Virus record (IMG/VR): IMGVR_UViG_3300027806_000109
Location: 1-32,399 of that record
DNA length: 32,399 nt
Source: a virus
Reading direction: 5' to 3' (one strand)
Below, piece by piece: positions 15,953 to 22,302 of the stretch. How positions within the stretch are numbered: the stretch's first letter is position 1; every line of letters starts with the position of its first letter. The notes under the pieces were generated by a model. The model did not search any database. It saw nothing but the letters and a program-made list of their open reading frames with translations, and had not been told where the DNA came from. A program made the position numbers and the translations under genes.

Positions 15953-16129
15953 GTGCCAAAGAAAGAACACACAGTAGCAGAGAAAAGAACGAGAGCATAT
16001 GGCATAGCACTCAGAGTGCTAGCCAGAAAAAGACCAGAAGAATTCAGGGCTATCTATGCCAGAGTTCTTGAAGAAGAATACGGACTCAAGACTAACAGCA
16101 CTAGCGAAACAATTGAGAAGTACCTATGA
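15953..16129 (+). CDS. 58-residue helical protein, paralogue of the 55-residue gene upstream
   Basis: The start codon is GTG (15953), behind TAGGAGACTAAC. The protein is basic in its first half and acidic later. Similarity to the product of 15660-15827 spans the central ~35 residues, with a conserved Tyr-x-x-Ala, a Pro-Glu/Asp-Glu pair, and a closing GL. The stop overlaps the next start as ATGA. A DNA- or polymerase-binding function would be compatible with small basic helices, but it is speculation. Confidence 0.65.
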   Translation: MPKKEHTVAEKRTRAYGIALRVLARKRPEEFRAIYARVLEEEYGLKTNSTSETIEKYL

Positions 16130-16263
16130 GCCTACTCAAAGAACTACAAGATATTAACAAGTGGCTAGACGAAATCATATGGGAGGTAAACAAGTTCAAT
16201 GAAACCATTGAAGACCTATCAGCCAGATACGCAGACCGCTATTCAGATAGTACAAAACTATAG
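16126..16263 (+). CDS. 45-residue coiled-coil-like protein
   Basis: It reads MSLLKELQDINKWLDEIIWE and continues as an amphipathic helix with heptad-like Leu/Ile/Trp spacing and no Cys. It starts in an ATGA overlap. The last 65 nt are also used by the next gene in another frame. It may be a small oligomerising or inhibitor-type peptide; this cannot be determined from sequence. Confidence 0.55.
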   Translation: MSLLKELQDINKWLDEIIWEVNKFNETIEDLSARYADRYSDSTKL

Positions 16264-16387
16264 AAACACAGCCGACTACTGGGTTCGTTATTACTATAGT
16301 AAAACTTGGGATACTGATGAACAACAGTGGAAACTGGTAAGACTAATACTTGACCGTATACTAACTGACCTAAATAAAGGAGACTAA
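16199..16387 (+). CDS. 62-residue Tyr/Trp-rich protein, overlapping the previous gene
   Basis: It starts inside the 45-residue gene with a GGGAGG sequence 11 nt upstream, and it ends with AAA GGA GAC TAA, which supplies the SD of the following gene. The product is rich in Tyr and Trp (YWVRYYYSKTW) with a helical C-terminus. Codon pattern and operon fit support it, but the overlap means either of the two genes could be the minor one. Confidence 0.55.
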   Translation: MKPLKTYQPDTQTAIQIVQNYRNTADYWVRYYYSKTWDTDEQQWKLVRLILDRILTDLNKGD

Positions 16388-16388
16388 T

Positions 16389-16862
16389 GTGGGACTAGAT
16401 ATGTATTTACAAGCCAAAAAATATATTAATGTATATGACTATGATGCCAGTGAACAACAAGACCAGTTAGTTGTGAATCCAAAATGGAAAGAAATAATTG
16501 CGGCTGCTGATATGACAGACATCGCAGCCGAAGAAACTGGTGTATCAATAGAAGTAAACGTAGCCTATTGGCGCAAAAATAATGCAGTTCATAAGTGGTT
16601 TGTAGATACCCTAAACAATGGTGAAGATGACTGCCAAGAATACTACGTACCAAGAGGACATCTGCAAGAACTACGTAACCTATGCAAGCAGGCTATCAAT
16701 ACTAAAGACGCTGACCTATTGCCGACAGCAAGTGGTTTCTTCTTTGGGTCAACAAATACAGACGAATATTATTGGAACAAGATTAAAGATACAGTAAAGA
16801 AACTAGATAGGGTACTATCTCTACCAGAAAACTTACGGTTCTATTACCAAGCATCCTGGTAA
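16389..16862 (+). CDS. Conserved phage protein of the MGLDMYL type, function unknown
   Basis: This 157-residue protein begins MGLDMYLQAKKY, with GTG as start after AAAGGAGACTAAT. I recognise the overall pattern: the N-terminal MGLDMYL, a central AYWRKNNAVHKWF (near 59-71), DDCQEYYVPR, then LLPTASGFFFGSTNTDEYY and a C-terminal FYYQASW. This combination recurs in hypothetical proteins of many phages and bacteria. No biochemical role is established to my knowledge. The conserved aromatic and acidic residues suggest a binding or enzymatic pocket. It precedes the membrane-peptide and transglycosylase pair. Confidence 0.75.
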   Translation: MGLDMYLQAKKYINVYDYDASEQQDQLVVNPKWKEIIAAADMTDIAAEETGVSIEVNVAYWRKNNAVHKWFVDTLNNGEDDCQEYYVPRGHLQELRNLCKQAINTKDADLLPTASGFFFGSTNTDEYYWNKIKDTVKKLDRVLSLPENLRFYYQASW

Positions 16863-16872
16863 GGAGGAGAGT

Positions 16873-16968
16873 ATGAATGAAGTTGTCTTTCCGCACATCT
16901 CAACAGCAGTCACCTGGCTATACCTCATTGCAATTGGCTATTGCCTATACAGATGGAGTACTAAATGA
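16873..16968 (+). CDS. 31-residue transmembrane microprotein
   Basis: The SD AAGGAGGAGAGT, one of the best in the window, directly precedes the ATG. The product has a hydrophobic segment VTWLYLIAIGYCLY and a positively charged end RWSTK, so it should be a single-pass membrane peptide. The stop and the ATG of the transglycosylase share ATGA, coupling the two. A 95-residue reading in another frame over the same bases was rejected because it lacks this SD position. A helper, anchor or holin-like partner for the wall enzyme is possible but unproven. Confidence 0.65.
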   Translation: MNEVVFPHISTAVTWLYLIAIGYCLYRWSTK

Positions 16969-17399
16969 AAACCAGATTAGCAGCGCTATTCAGTTGGGCA
17001 TTGACGCTATCCAGCACAGTCTTTCCCAGTCAGTCATACGCAATAGCAGTAGCCGACAGGCTGCAGCACAGGGACGAGAACAAGCCCTTAACAAAGAAGG
17101 AGATACGCTGGACGAAGTCCTTAAGCAAATCCTATGCGAAGGCTCTCATCTCAGCACAGTATGAGACGTGGGGTCATTCAGAATACAAAGCACTGCTCAA
17201 ACTTTGGGGTAAAGAATCTGCGTGGGACCACACTGCAGACAACCCTAAGTCAACAGCATATGGCATACCACAATTACTAAAGATGAAACCTAATACGCCT
17301 GCGCCCGAGCAGATTGCTCGTGGCTTGGCATACATTGAACATCGGTATGGCAAACCATCAGTTGCTTGGGCACACTGGCGCAAGCACGGTTGGTACTAA
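16965..17399 (+). CDS. Exported lytic transglycosylase
   Basis: This 144-residue protein begins with a signal peptide (about residues 1-26, MKTRLAALFSWALTL and a cut after SYA). The SLT-like domain shows GKESAWD with the catalytic Glu at about 84, then STAYGIPQL (96-104). The C-terminus (YIEHRYGKPSVAWAHWRKHGWY, shown here in two parts: YIEHRYGK and PSVAWAHWRKHGWY) is the signature of short actinobacterial transglycosylases. It would cleave glycan strands outside the membrane. Its place among early genes, far from the endolysin and holins, is odd. Roles in early wall remodelling, superinfection exclusion or auxiliary lysis are open. Confidence 0.85.
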   Translation: MKTRLAALFSWALTLSSTVFPSQSYAIAVADRLQHRDENKPLTKKEIRWTKSLSKSYAKALISAQYETWGHSEYKALLKLWGKESAWDHTADNPKSTAYGIPQLLKMKPNTPAPEQIARGLAYIEHRYGKPSVAWAHWRKHGWY

Positions 17400-17402
17400 G
17401 TT

Positions 17403-17519
17403 TCTACTCTGCGTTCACAGCATAATTTATTGTGCATAGTCCCCTGAGTAGATAGACGGAGAGATTGCAGGTCTAACCAGCGTAATCCGTCAGACCTGAG
17501 CAAGTCTTAAAACTGCTCA
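17403..17519 (+). promoter_or_regulatory. Structured leader with stem, pseudoknot and hairpin
   Basis: Four elements follow one another before the SD at about 17534. First, a stem TCTACTC (17403-17409) with GAGTAGA (17446-17452) encloses a small hairpin (17420-17435). Second and third, GACGGA (17455-17460) pairs with TCCGTC (17486-17491) while CAGGTCT (17468-17474) pairs with AGACCTG (17492-17498). The two 3' strands are contiguous, giving an H-type pseudoknot. Fourth, GAGC-A-AGT / ACT-GCTC (17498-17518) overlaps the last base or two of the pseudoknot, so the two may compete. The element has no U-run. It is a candidate cis-regulatory RNA, or the 3' portion of a small RNA, upstream of the DUF932 operon. 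Confidence 0.6.
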
Positions 17520-17544
17520 CAATAAACAAACAAAGGAGACAACA

Positions 17545-17970
17545 ATGGCAAGACAAGGTAAAGGAATAAAAGTAAATGTTCCTAGATTAAAAGTAATTGA
17601 GGCTCTTGAAAAGAGTCTTAATAAACTAGAAACAGATTATCAAATAGGAAAGAAACTAGATGCTGACTATGAAAAACAAAAGTCAGACTGGCATAAGAAA
17701 GTTCTTAAACTTACTTTGCCTCTAATTAATAAAGCAGAGTACTGCAATATAACTACTAGATACAATGGCACTATTAGCGTAGACTTTAATCTATCTGCTG
17801 GCAGCCTTACATTACCTGAAGAACCTAAGTTTGAGGGTAAAGAACAGATAGCAGAATGGCAGTATGAACAACAAAAAGAAGAAATGGAAAGCGCAATAAG
17901 ACTTCTTCGTATGTGCGAAGATGAAACTGTAAACACAGCGACTTATGCATCCATAAGTCAGTACCTATAA
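17545..17970 (+). CDS. Unknown 141-residue charged protein
   Basis: It begins with a clear SD (AAAGGAGACAACA then ATG). The first ~55 residues are helical and Lys/Glu/Asp-rich (probable coiled coil: VIEALEKSLNKLETDY). The middle is beta-like (ITTRYNGTISVDFNL). The rest is another acidic helix ending in SISQYL. No motif recognised. It is the first gene after the structured leader and is followed after ten bases by the DUF932 gene, with which it probably forms a transcription unit ending near 19650. Confidence 0.65.
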   Translation: MARQGKGIKVNVPRLKVIEALEKSLNKLETDYQIGKKLDADYEKQKSDWHKKVLKLTLPLINKAEYCNITTRYNGTISVDFNLSAGSLTLPEEPKFEGKEQIAEWQYEQQKEEMESAIRLLRMCEDETVNTATYASISQYL

Positions 17971-17980
17971 GGAGACAACA

Positions 17981-18985
17981 ATGACAACCACAGTTGTGGA
18001 TAGACCACAAGTTGCGCCGAAGAATATGTCGGCGTGGATTAAGTCAGGTGTTGCAGTAACAGCAACATCAGCCAGTGATGTATCCAGACAAGCAGGTCTT
18101 GACTGGACAGTATCACTACACGATGTGACTACTACCTACCAGATTCCTGGACAGGGACTACCAATTCACATCCCAGTTAAAAACAAACAAGCAGTTGTTA
18201 AGACAACACCAACGGGAGAAGTTATTCCTCTTGGTATTGTTGGCACTAAATACAAACCATTTCAAAACGCAGAAGTATTCTCCGTGCTAGATACCCTGAT
18301 TGATTCAGGCGATGCTCGCTATGCAGCAGCAGGTGAGTATGATGCAGGGGCAAAGGTATGGATGCTATTGCAACTACCCAATGAGATGGAAATTAAAGGC
18401 GACCCACACGCAGCATTCTTGCTAGCCAAAACTACACACGATGGTAGCGGTTCAGTTCTTATCCGCCCTATCATTGAGCGTCTATGGTGCAGCAATCAAA
18501 TTAACAAAATCTTCCGTGCTAGAGATAAGCAGCACACATATACACTACGACACACCTCTAATGCAAGACTAGATGTTAATGATGTTCGCAACATTCTTAA
18601 CATTACCTACTCCAGCATTGAGCAGTACAGCAACCTAGCAAATGTATTGCTAGAGCGTGAGGTTACTCGCAGTTATGCCGTTGATTACTTCAAGAAAGTC
18701 TTCCCATTACCCAGCAAAATAGAAGATACACCAGTACATCTACTATCACAGGGTGAGAAGAAGCAGCGCACCAACGCTAACTTTGCACGGCATACTGCAA
18801 TGAACATCTTTACCAGCAGCCCAACACAGGAGAATATCCGTGACACCCAGTTCGGATTGTGGCAAGCAGTTGTTGAGTATGCAGACCACGGTAAGCCGAA
18901 CAAGGCTAAATCGCTGGGCATCAGGACGATGTCTGGTGCCAGCGACAATATCAAGTTGCGTGCATTAGAACTACTAACAGTATAG
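17981..18985 (+). CDS. DUF932 family protein (phage/plasmid-like protein)
   Basis: This 334-residue protein matches the DUF932 pattern of phage and plasmid proteins. Segments include VGTKYKPFQNAEVFSVLD (about 87-104), AAAGEYDAGAKVWMLLQLP, FLLAKTTHDGSGSVLIRPIIERLWCSNQ (shown for orientation as AKTTHDGSGS and RLWCSNQ), and TLRHTSNARLD. The family is common in mobile elements. Its function is not firmly established; links to DNA repair/recombination have been suggested. SD TAAGGAGACAACA precedes the ATG. The neighbours on both sides are unknown proteins of the same operon. Confidence 0.85.
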   Translation: MTTTVVDRPQVAPKNMSAWIKSGVAVTATSASDVSRQAGLDWTVSLHDVTTTYQIPGQGLPIHIPVKNKQAVVKTTPTGEVIPLGIVGTKYKPFQNAEVFSVLDTLIDSGDARYAAAGEYDAGAKVWMLLQLPNEMEIKGDPHAAFLLAKTTHDGSGSVLIRPIIERLWCSNQINKIFRARDKQHTYTLRHTSNARLDVNDVRNILNITYSSIEQYSNLANVLLEREVTRSYAVDYFKKVFPLPSKIEDTPVHLLSQGEKKQRTNANFARHTAMNIFTSSPTQENIRDTQFGLWQAVVEYADHGKPNKAKSLGIRTMSGASDNIKLRALELLTV

Positions 18986-18994
18986 GAGACTAAA

Positions 18995-19411
18995 ATGGAA
19001 TACTTACATACAAATACAGACGGCACCACAGTGAAGTACACAGATGAGATGATTAAACACGTCATTGAATCTAATGATTACAACAAGAAAAAAATGCAGG
19101 AATATCTAGACCGCTTTCACAAAGCACGAGTATCTGTATATGACTTCTTCAAAGAGCGTCACGATACAGGCAGCGATGAGATTACCTGTTCAGTTGAGGA
19201 TGTAAATGAGTTGCTTGAATCTATGGGTTCAGAAAAACTCAAGTCATTGTTCTCAGTATCTGGTCGTATCAACTTTGTCATCACAGACATAGAAGCAGAC
19301 TCAGAAGAAGATGCCCGTGACATTGTAGAAAGCGAACTCAATGTAGAGTTCAATGGTTATGGTAATCTTGATGAATGGGATGTTGACATCTCAGATACTA
19401 GTCAACAGTAA
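18995..19411 (+). CDS. Unknown acidic 138-residue protein
   Basis: It is strongly acidic and probably soluble. The N-terminal half is helical (YNKKKMQEYLDRFHKARVS), and the C-terminal half has beta strands with an acidic helix (INFVITDIEADSEEDARDI). The SD TAGGAGACTAAA is good. The stop overlaps the next ATG by one base (TAATG). Acidic small early phage proteins can mimic DNA or inhibit host nucleases, but there is no specific sign of that here. Confidence 0.65.
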   Translation: MEYLHTNTDGTTVKYTDEMIKHVIESNDYNKKKMQEYLDRFHKARVSVYDFFKERHDTGSDEITCSVEDVNELLESMGSEKLKSLFSVSGRINFVITDIEADSEEDARDIVESELNVEFNGYGNLDEWDVDISDTSQQ

Positions 19412-19563
19412 TGCCTAAGATAGCAGACCACACCTATAGTGAGGCACTGCGTACTGGCAAGTGTATGGTAGGCAAACACAGTGAATGCACAGGTACTGCG
19501 GTCATCAGTATCCACGCACTCAGGAGACCTTGTGATTGCCAATGCCACAGCAAATCAGAGTGA
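19411..19563 (+). CDS. 50-residue Cys/His-rich protein
   Basis: The product begins MPKIADHTYSEALRTGKC. It carries Cys at about positions 18 and 26, then CDCQC near 42-46 followed by His, so a zinc site is likely. It is coupled to the previous gene by TAATG. It is the last gene before the double hairpin and terminator. No family recognised. Confidence 0.6.
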   Translation: MPKIADHTYSEALRTGKCMVGKHSECTGTAVISIHALRRPCDCQCHSKSE

Positions 19564-19588
19564 GCAGATAACCGCCTTTCTATCTGCT
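19563..19588 (+). repeat. Short hairpin after the DUF932 operon
   Basis: AGCAGATA (19563-19570) pairs perfectly with TATCTGCT (19581-19588). It begins with the bases of the stop codon region of the previous gene and precedes the main terminator. It may protect the 3' end of the upstream transcript or help termination. Confidence 0.55.
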
Positions 19589-19602
19589 ACACTCTGCCTA
19601 CT

Positions 19603-19650
19603 GAAACAGGCTGGGTTTTGATTAGTCTCCTTTCTCAGCCTGTTTCTTTT
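19603..19650 (+). terminator. Terminator-like hairpin with anti-SD in its loop
   Basis: GAAACAGGCTG (19603-19613) pairs perfectly with CAGCCTGTTTC (19636-19646), followed by TTTT. The loop (22 nt) is long for a terminator and contains GTCTCCTT (19625-19632), a perfect complement of the SD AAGGAGAC (19654-19661) of the next gene. Forming both pairings creates a pseudoknot covering that SD. Both termination and translational control are possible. Confidence 0.7.
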
Positions 19651-19673
19651 AACAAGGAGACAAGGACAGACAA

Positions 19674-20459
19674 ATGCGAGTAGAAATAGAACGAGACCGA
19701 TACGGTCGTCCATTAGTTGTACCCAAAGCAGGTGGCAAACCAGTTGCTTATACACGGGCTACAACAATTGCCAATAGTCTTGATGACCCAGCAGCACTAA
19801 CTGCTTGGAAGATGCGAATGGCAGCAATAGGTTTAACAGTACGCAGCGACTTACTACTAGCCATCAGTGCTGCACAAGAAGATAAGATGGCTATTAATAG
19901 ATACATTGAAGATGCTATGGAAGTTGCAGGCGCTAGCCGTGCAGCAACTATCGGTACAGCACTGCATTCATTTGCAGAAAAAATAGATTTGGGACAGGAC
20001 TTCGGACCTATCCCAGATGAGTGGGCAGCAGACTTAGTTGCCTACCAGAAAGCAACAGAACAACTTAATAAAATCTTTATAGAACAATTCTGCGTGCTAG
20101 ATAAATTCAAAATTGCTGGCACACCAGACAGAGTTGTTGAGTATAAAGGTGAAAGATTCATTGCAGATATTAAGACTGGTCGCATTGACCATCCTAATAA
20201 CATTGCTATTCAGTTAGCGATATATGCTAACGGCTCCCCGTATGATATTGCTACGGGTCGCCGTGGTAGTTGGGGCGATGTCAACAAAAACAAAGCCATC
20301 ATCATTCATCTTCCAGCAGGAACAGGTCTATGCAAATTAGTTTGGATAGACATTGCAGAGGGTTGGAAAGGTGTACAATTTGCAATGAAGGTAAGACAGT
20401 GGCGAGACAAGAAAGGTCTTGCTACACCATTCCAGGAACAGGAGACAATCAGTGGCTAG
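19674..20459 (+). CDS. RecB/Cas4-type PD-(D/E)XK exonuclease
   Basis: This 261-residue protein carries the full motif set. It has GTALHSFAE with His at about 98, then GTPDRVVEYKG with Asp at about 152, and FIADIKTGR with Asp165 and Lys167 completing the metal-binding PD-(D/E)XK site. An N-terminal region precedes the nuclease core; no four-Cys iron-sulfur cluster of Cas4 type is seen. Phage enzymes of this group degrade DNA 5' to 3' for recombination, and they usually pair with an annealing or accessory protein. The next gene overlaps it by eight nucleotides and is the likely partner. The SD is unusually far from the ATG (12 nt) and may be sequestered by the upstream hairpin. Confidence 0.85.
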   Translation: MRVEIERDRYGRPLVVPKAGGKPVAYTRATTIANSLDDPAALTAWKMRMAAIGLTVRSDLLLAISAAQEDKMAINRYIEDAMEVAGASRAATIGTALHSFAEKIDLGQDFGPIPDEWAADLVAYQKATEQLNKIFIEQFCVLDKFKIAGTPDRVVEYKGERFIADIKTGRIDHPNNIAIQLAIYANGSPYDIATGRRGSWGDVNKNKAIIIHLPAGTGLCKLVWIDIAEGWKGVQFAMKVRQWRDKKGLATPFQEQETISG

Positions 20460-20910
20460 CACTGAAGCACCAATCAGTATCACAGTTAAGACACCAGCAG
20501 GTTCACTAGTGACAGTTCGTGCAGAGCACGGAGATGAACTAGACCAGTTAGTAGCAACAGCACTAGATGCTATCAAGTCAGCAGTAACAGAACTTGAATC
20601 AGCAGCAAGAGGACAATCTGCACCAGCAGTTCAGCCAATGGCACCAGCACAAGTAGCGCAAGCACTTGGTGCATCTATCATTGATAACACACCAGCCGAT
20701 AACGGTGGCTGGTCAGCAGCACCATCACTCGGTGGCAAGAACTGCCCACACGGAAAGATGACTGCCATCCAAGGCACAGGTAAAGACGGTAAGACCTATC
20801 GTGGTTACTTCTGCCCAGCACCAAAGGGTGCATTTGACAAGTGCAAGAATCAGTATGTTCGTGCTGGTTCACCAGAGTGGAACACATTTGTCGCTGACCA
20901 AGTAAAGTAA
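20452..20910 (+). CDS. Exonuclease-linked protein with C-terminal Cys module
   Basis: The start is GTG at 20452, seven nucleotides after AGGAGACAATCA. Residues 1-50 form a small beta/helix part (ITVKTPAGSLVTVRAEHGDEL), followed by a Gln/Ala/Pro linker. The C-terminal ~50 residues form a compact module with NCPHGKMTAIQG, RGYFCPAPKG and DKCKNQYV. This last arrangement (CPHG...FC...C) occurs in actinophage proteins next to recombination nucleases. A zinc-bound DNA-binding accessory or annealing factor is a reasonable guess. Length is 152 residues. It overlaps the exonuclease gene by eight bases. Confidence 0.7.
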   Translation: MASTEAPISITVKTPAGSLVTVRAEHGDELDQLVATALDAIKSAVTELESAARGQSAPAVQPMAPAQVAQALGASIIDNTPADNGGWSAAPSLGGKNCPHGKMTAIQGTGKDGKTYRGYFCPAPKGAFDKCKNQYVRAGSPEWNTFVADQVK

Positions 20911-20984
20911 TGACAAACAAAACAGGATGGGACGAATGTACAGAACCAGACTGCGACAAATGTCATTGTGAGGAATGCAATTGA
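20910..20984 (+). CDS. 24-residue Cys-rich microprotein
   Basis: The product is MTNKTGWDECTEPDCDKCHC followed by EECN, with five Cys and one His in 24 residues. It starts within a TAATG overlap with the previous gene. Its stop TGA overlaps the TTG that may start the ATPase gene. It could hold one zinc or simply be a translational coupling peptide. Its tiny size makes it uncertain, but the junction arrangement repeats the pattern of all surrounding genes. Confidence 0.5.
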   Translation: MTNKTGWDECTEPDCDKCHCEECN

Positions 20985-21799
20985 GAACACTCAAACGCAG
21001 CATTAGCAAAGCAGAGGTGGGCGGAGAACCATTACCGCCCGCCTTTGCGGCATTTGAACGAGCAGGAATTATCCTGCGCCGTGCAGAAATCACGATGGTT
21101 GCTGGCACTCCAGGTGCAGGTAAGTCATCAGTTGCACTGGCAATAGCAGCCAAATCTAAAGTACCTACGCTATACTTCAGCGCAGATACTAATGCTCACA
21201 CTATGGCAATGCGTCTTGTTGCAATGTCTGGTCGTATGACACAGACAGCAGCAGAGCAGTTGCTCAAGCGTGAGCCACATCAAGCAGAAGAAATTCTTAC
21301 CCTAAACAATCACTTGTTCTGGTCCTTTGAATCCACTCCCACTCTAAAAGATTTAGATGATGAGGTCAGTGCATTTGAAACTGTATGGGGTAGAAGTCCA
21401 ACGCTTATTGTGGTTGACAACCTAATGGATATTGCAATGGATGGTCACGAAGAATTCCAAGGTATGCGTGCAGCAATGAAGGAACTTAAGTATCTTGCAA
21501 GAGATACCAACGCAGCCGTGCTAGTTCTGCACCATACCAAGGAAGGCTTTGAGGGTTTTCCCTGCCAGCCACGCTCTGCCATTCAGGGTCTTGTCAATCA
21601 GATACCAGCAATGGTATTAACTATCGGTCAGATGAAGCAGGGCGATGAGACCTATCTCTGTGTAGCCCCAGTCAAAAACAGATATGGACGAGCAGACCAG
21701 ACAGGTAATAACTACGTCAGCCTAGCCTTCAACCCTGACAGTATGTATCTAGATGATGTCCAAGTTAAGTATATGCAGGAGCAAATGTATGGAAACTAA
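20975..21799 (+). CDS. RecA/DnaB-type replicative ATPase
   Basis: This ~274-residue protein has one RecA-fold ATPase domain. Walker A GTPGAGKS lies at about 44-51, Walker B TLIVVDN at about 143-149, a VLVLHHTKE motif near 182-190, and a later KNRYGRADQTGN segment typical of DnaB C-terminal and RepA-like helicases. No N-terminal DnaB domain is present, so it is shorter than full DnaB. It probably unwinds the phage fork together with the split primase downstream. Two starts are possible: ATG 20975, or TTG 20981 with GAGG seven bases upstream and overlapping the microprotein stop. Confidence 0.82.
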   Translation: MQLRTLKRSISKAEVGGEPLPPAFAAFERAGIILRRAEITMVAGTPGAGKSSVALAIAAKSKVPTLYFSADTNAHTMAMRLVAMSGRMTQTAAEQLLKREPHQAEEILTLNNHLFWSFESTPTLKDLDDEVSAFETVWGRSPTLIVVDNLMDIAMDGHEEFQGMRAAMKELKYLARDTNAAVLVLHHTKEGFEGFPCQPRSAIQGLVNQIPAMVLTIGQMKQGDETYLCVAPVKNRYGRADQTGNNYVSLAFNPDSMYLDDVQVKYMQEQMYGN

Positions 21800-21965
21800 G
21801 ATATGGGATATGTCATTCAGCCGTGAAGATATTGAAGTTCTTTTAGGAGCAGCAGTATCAGATGGTGAGTGGAACATTATTGTTGATGAGTTATACAACA
21901 GCGATAATCTTTACAACAAAGTACAATCAGAAGTATTGAAGGTAGCAAGAGCAGCAATTGAGTAG
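21789..21965 (+). CDS. 58-residue unknown protein in the replication cluster
   Basis: ATG at 21789 follows AGGAG by seven bases; an earlier start inside the ATPase was rejected. The product is acidic and helical (REDIEVLLGAAVSDGEWNIIVDEL). It overlaps the ATPase gene by eleven bases and the resolvase gene by eight. A short helical protein next to a helicase could be a loader or regulator, but nothing in the sequence proves that. Confidence 0.6.
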   Translation: METKIWDMSFSREDIEVLLGAAVSDGEWNIIVDELYNSDNLYNKVQSEVLKVARAAIE

Positions 21966-22302
21966 CGCAGCCAAACGCAAGGGCAGCCAAGCAGAACGTG
22001 ATGTAGTTGCTTGGCTTAAAGCCAATGGTTACAAGTATGCAGACCGCAGACTCGCAGGAGCAACCTTAGACAAAGGCGATATAAGCGGTGTGCCAGGAGT
22101 TACCATTGAGATTAAGAACCACGCAAAGATGGACCTTGCAGGCTGGACAGCAGAGTTAGAAGTAGAGATGAAGAATGACAATGCTTGGACAGGTGTAGTC
22201 TTACACAAGCGCAAAGGCAAAGGAGATGTTGGTCAGTGGTATGCCAGTATGCCAGCACAGGTATGGCTAGCACTGCTCAAGAAAGCAGATGGACAAACAT
22301 AG
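21958..22302 (+). CDS. Holliday junction resolvase-like nuclease
   Basis: This 114-residue protein starts with TTG at 21958. It has the compact PD-(D/E)XK arrangement of Hjc-type resolvases and actinophage homologues: GSQAERDVVAWL with Glu at about 13, LDKGDISGV with Asp41, and VTIEIKNH with Glu51 and Lys53. A basic, Gly-rich segment (KRKGKGD) follows. It probably cuts branched DNA intermediates in replication or before packaging. It lies between the ATPase and the primase genes and overlaps its neighbours on both sides. Confidence 0.82.
   Translation: MSSAAKRKGSQAERDVVAWLKANGYKYADRRLAGATLDKGDISGVPGVTIEIKNHAKMDLAGWTAELEVEMKNDNAWTGVVLHKRKGKGDVGQWYASMPAQVWLALLKKADGQT

Noticed and set aside
16877-17164. 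95-residue open frame overlapping the transglycosylase
   Set aside because: The SD at 16861-16870 serves the ATG at 16873 in another frame, and the transglycosylase has clear motifs in its own frame, so this frame is a shadow.
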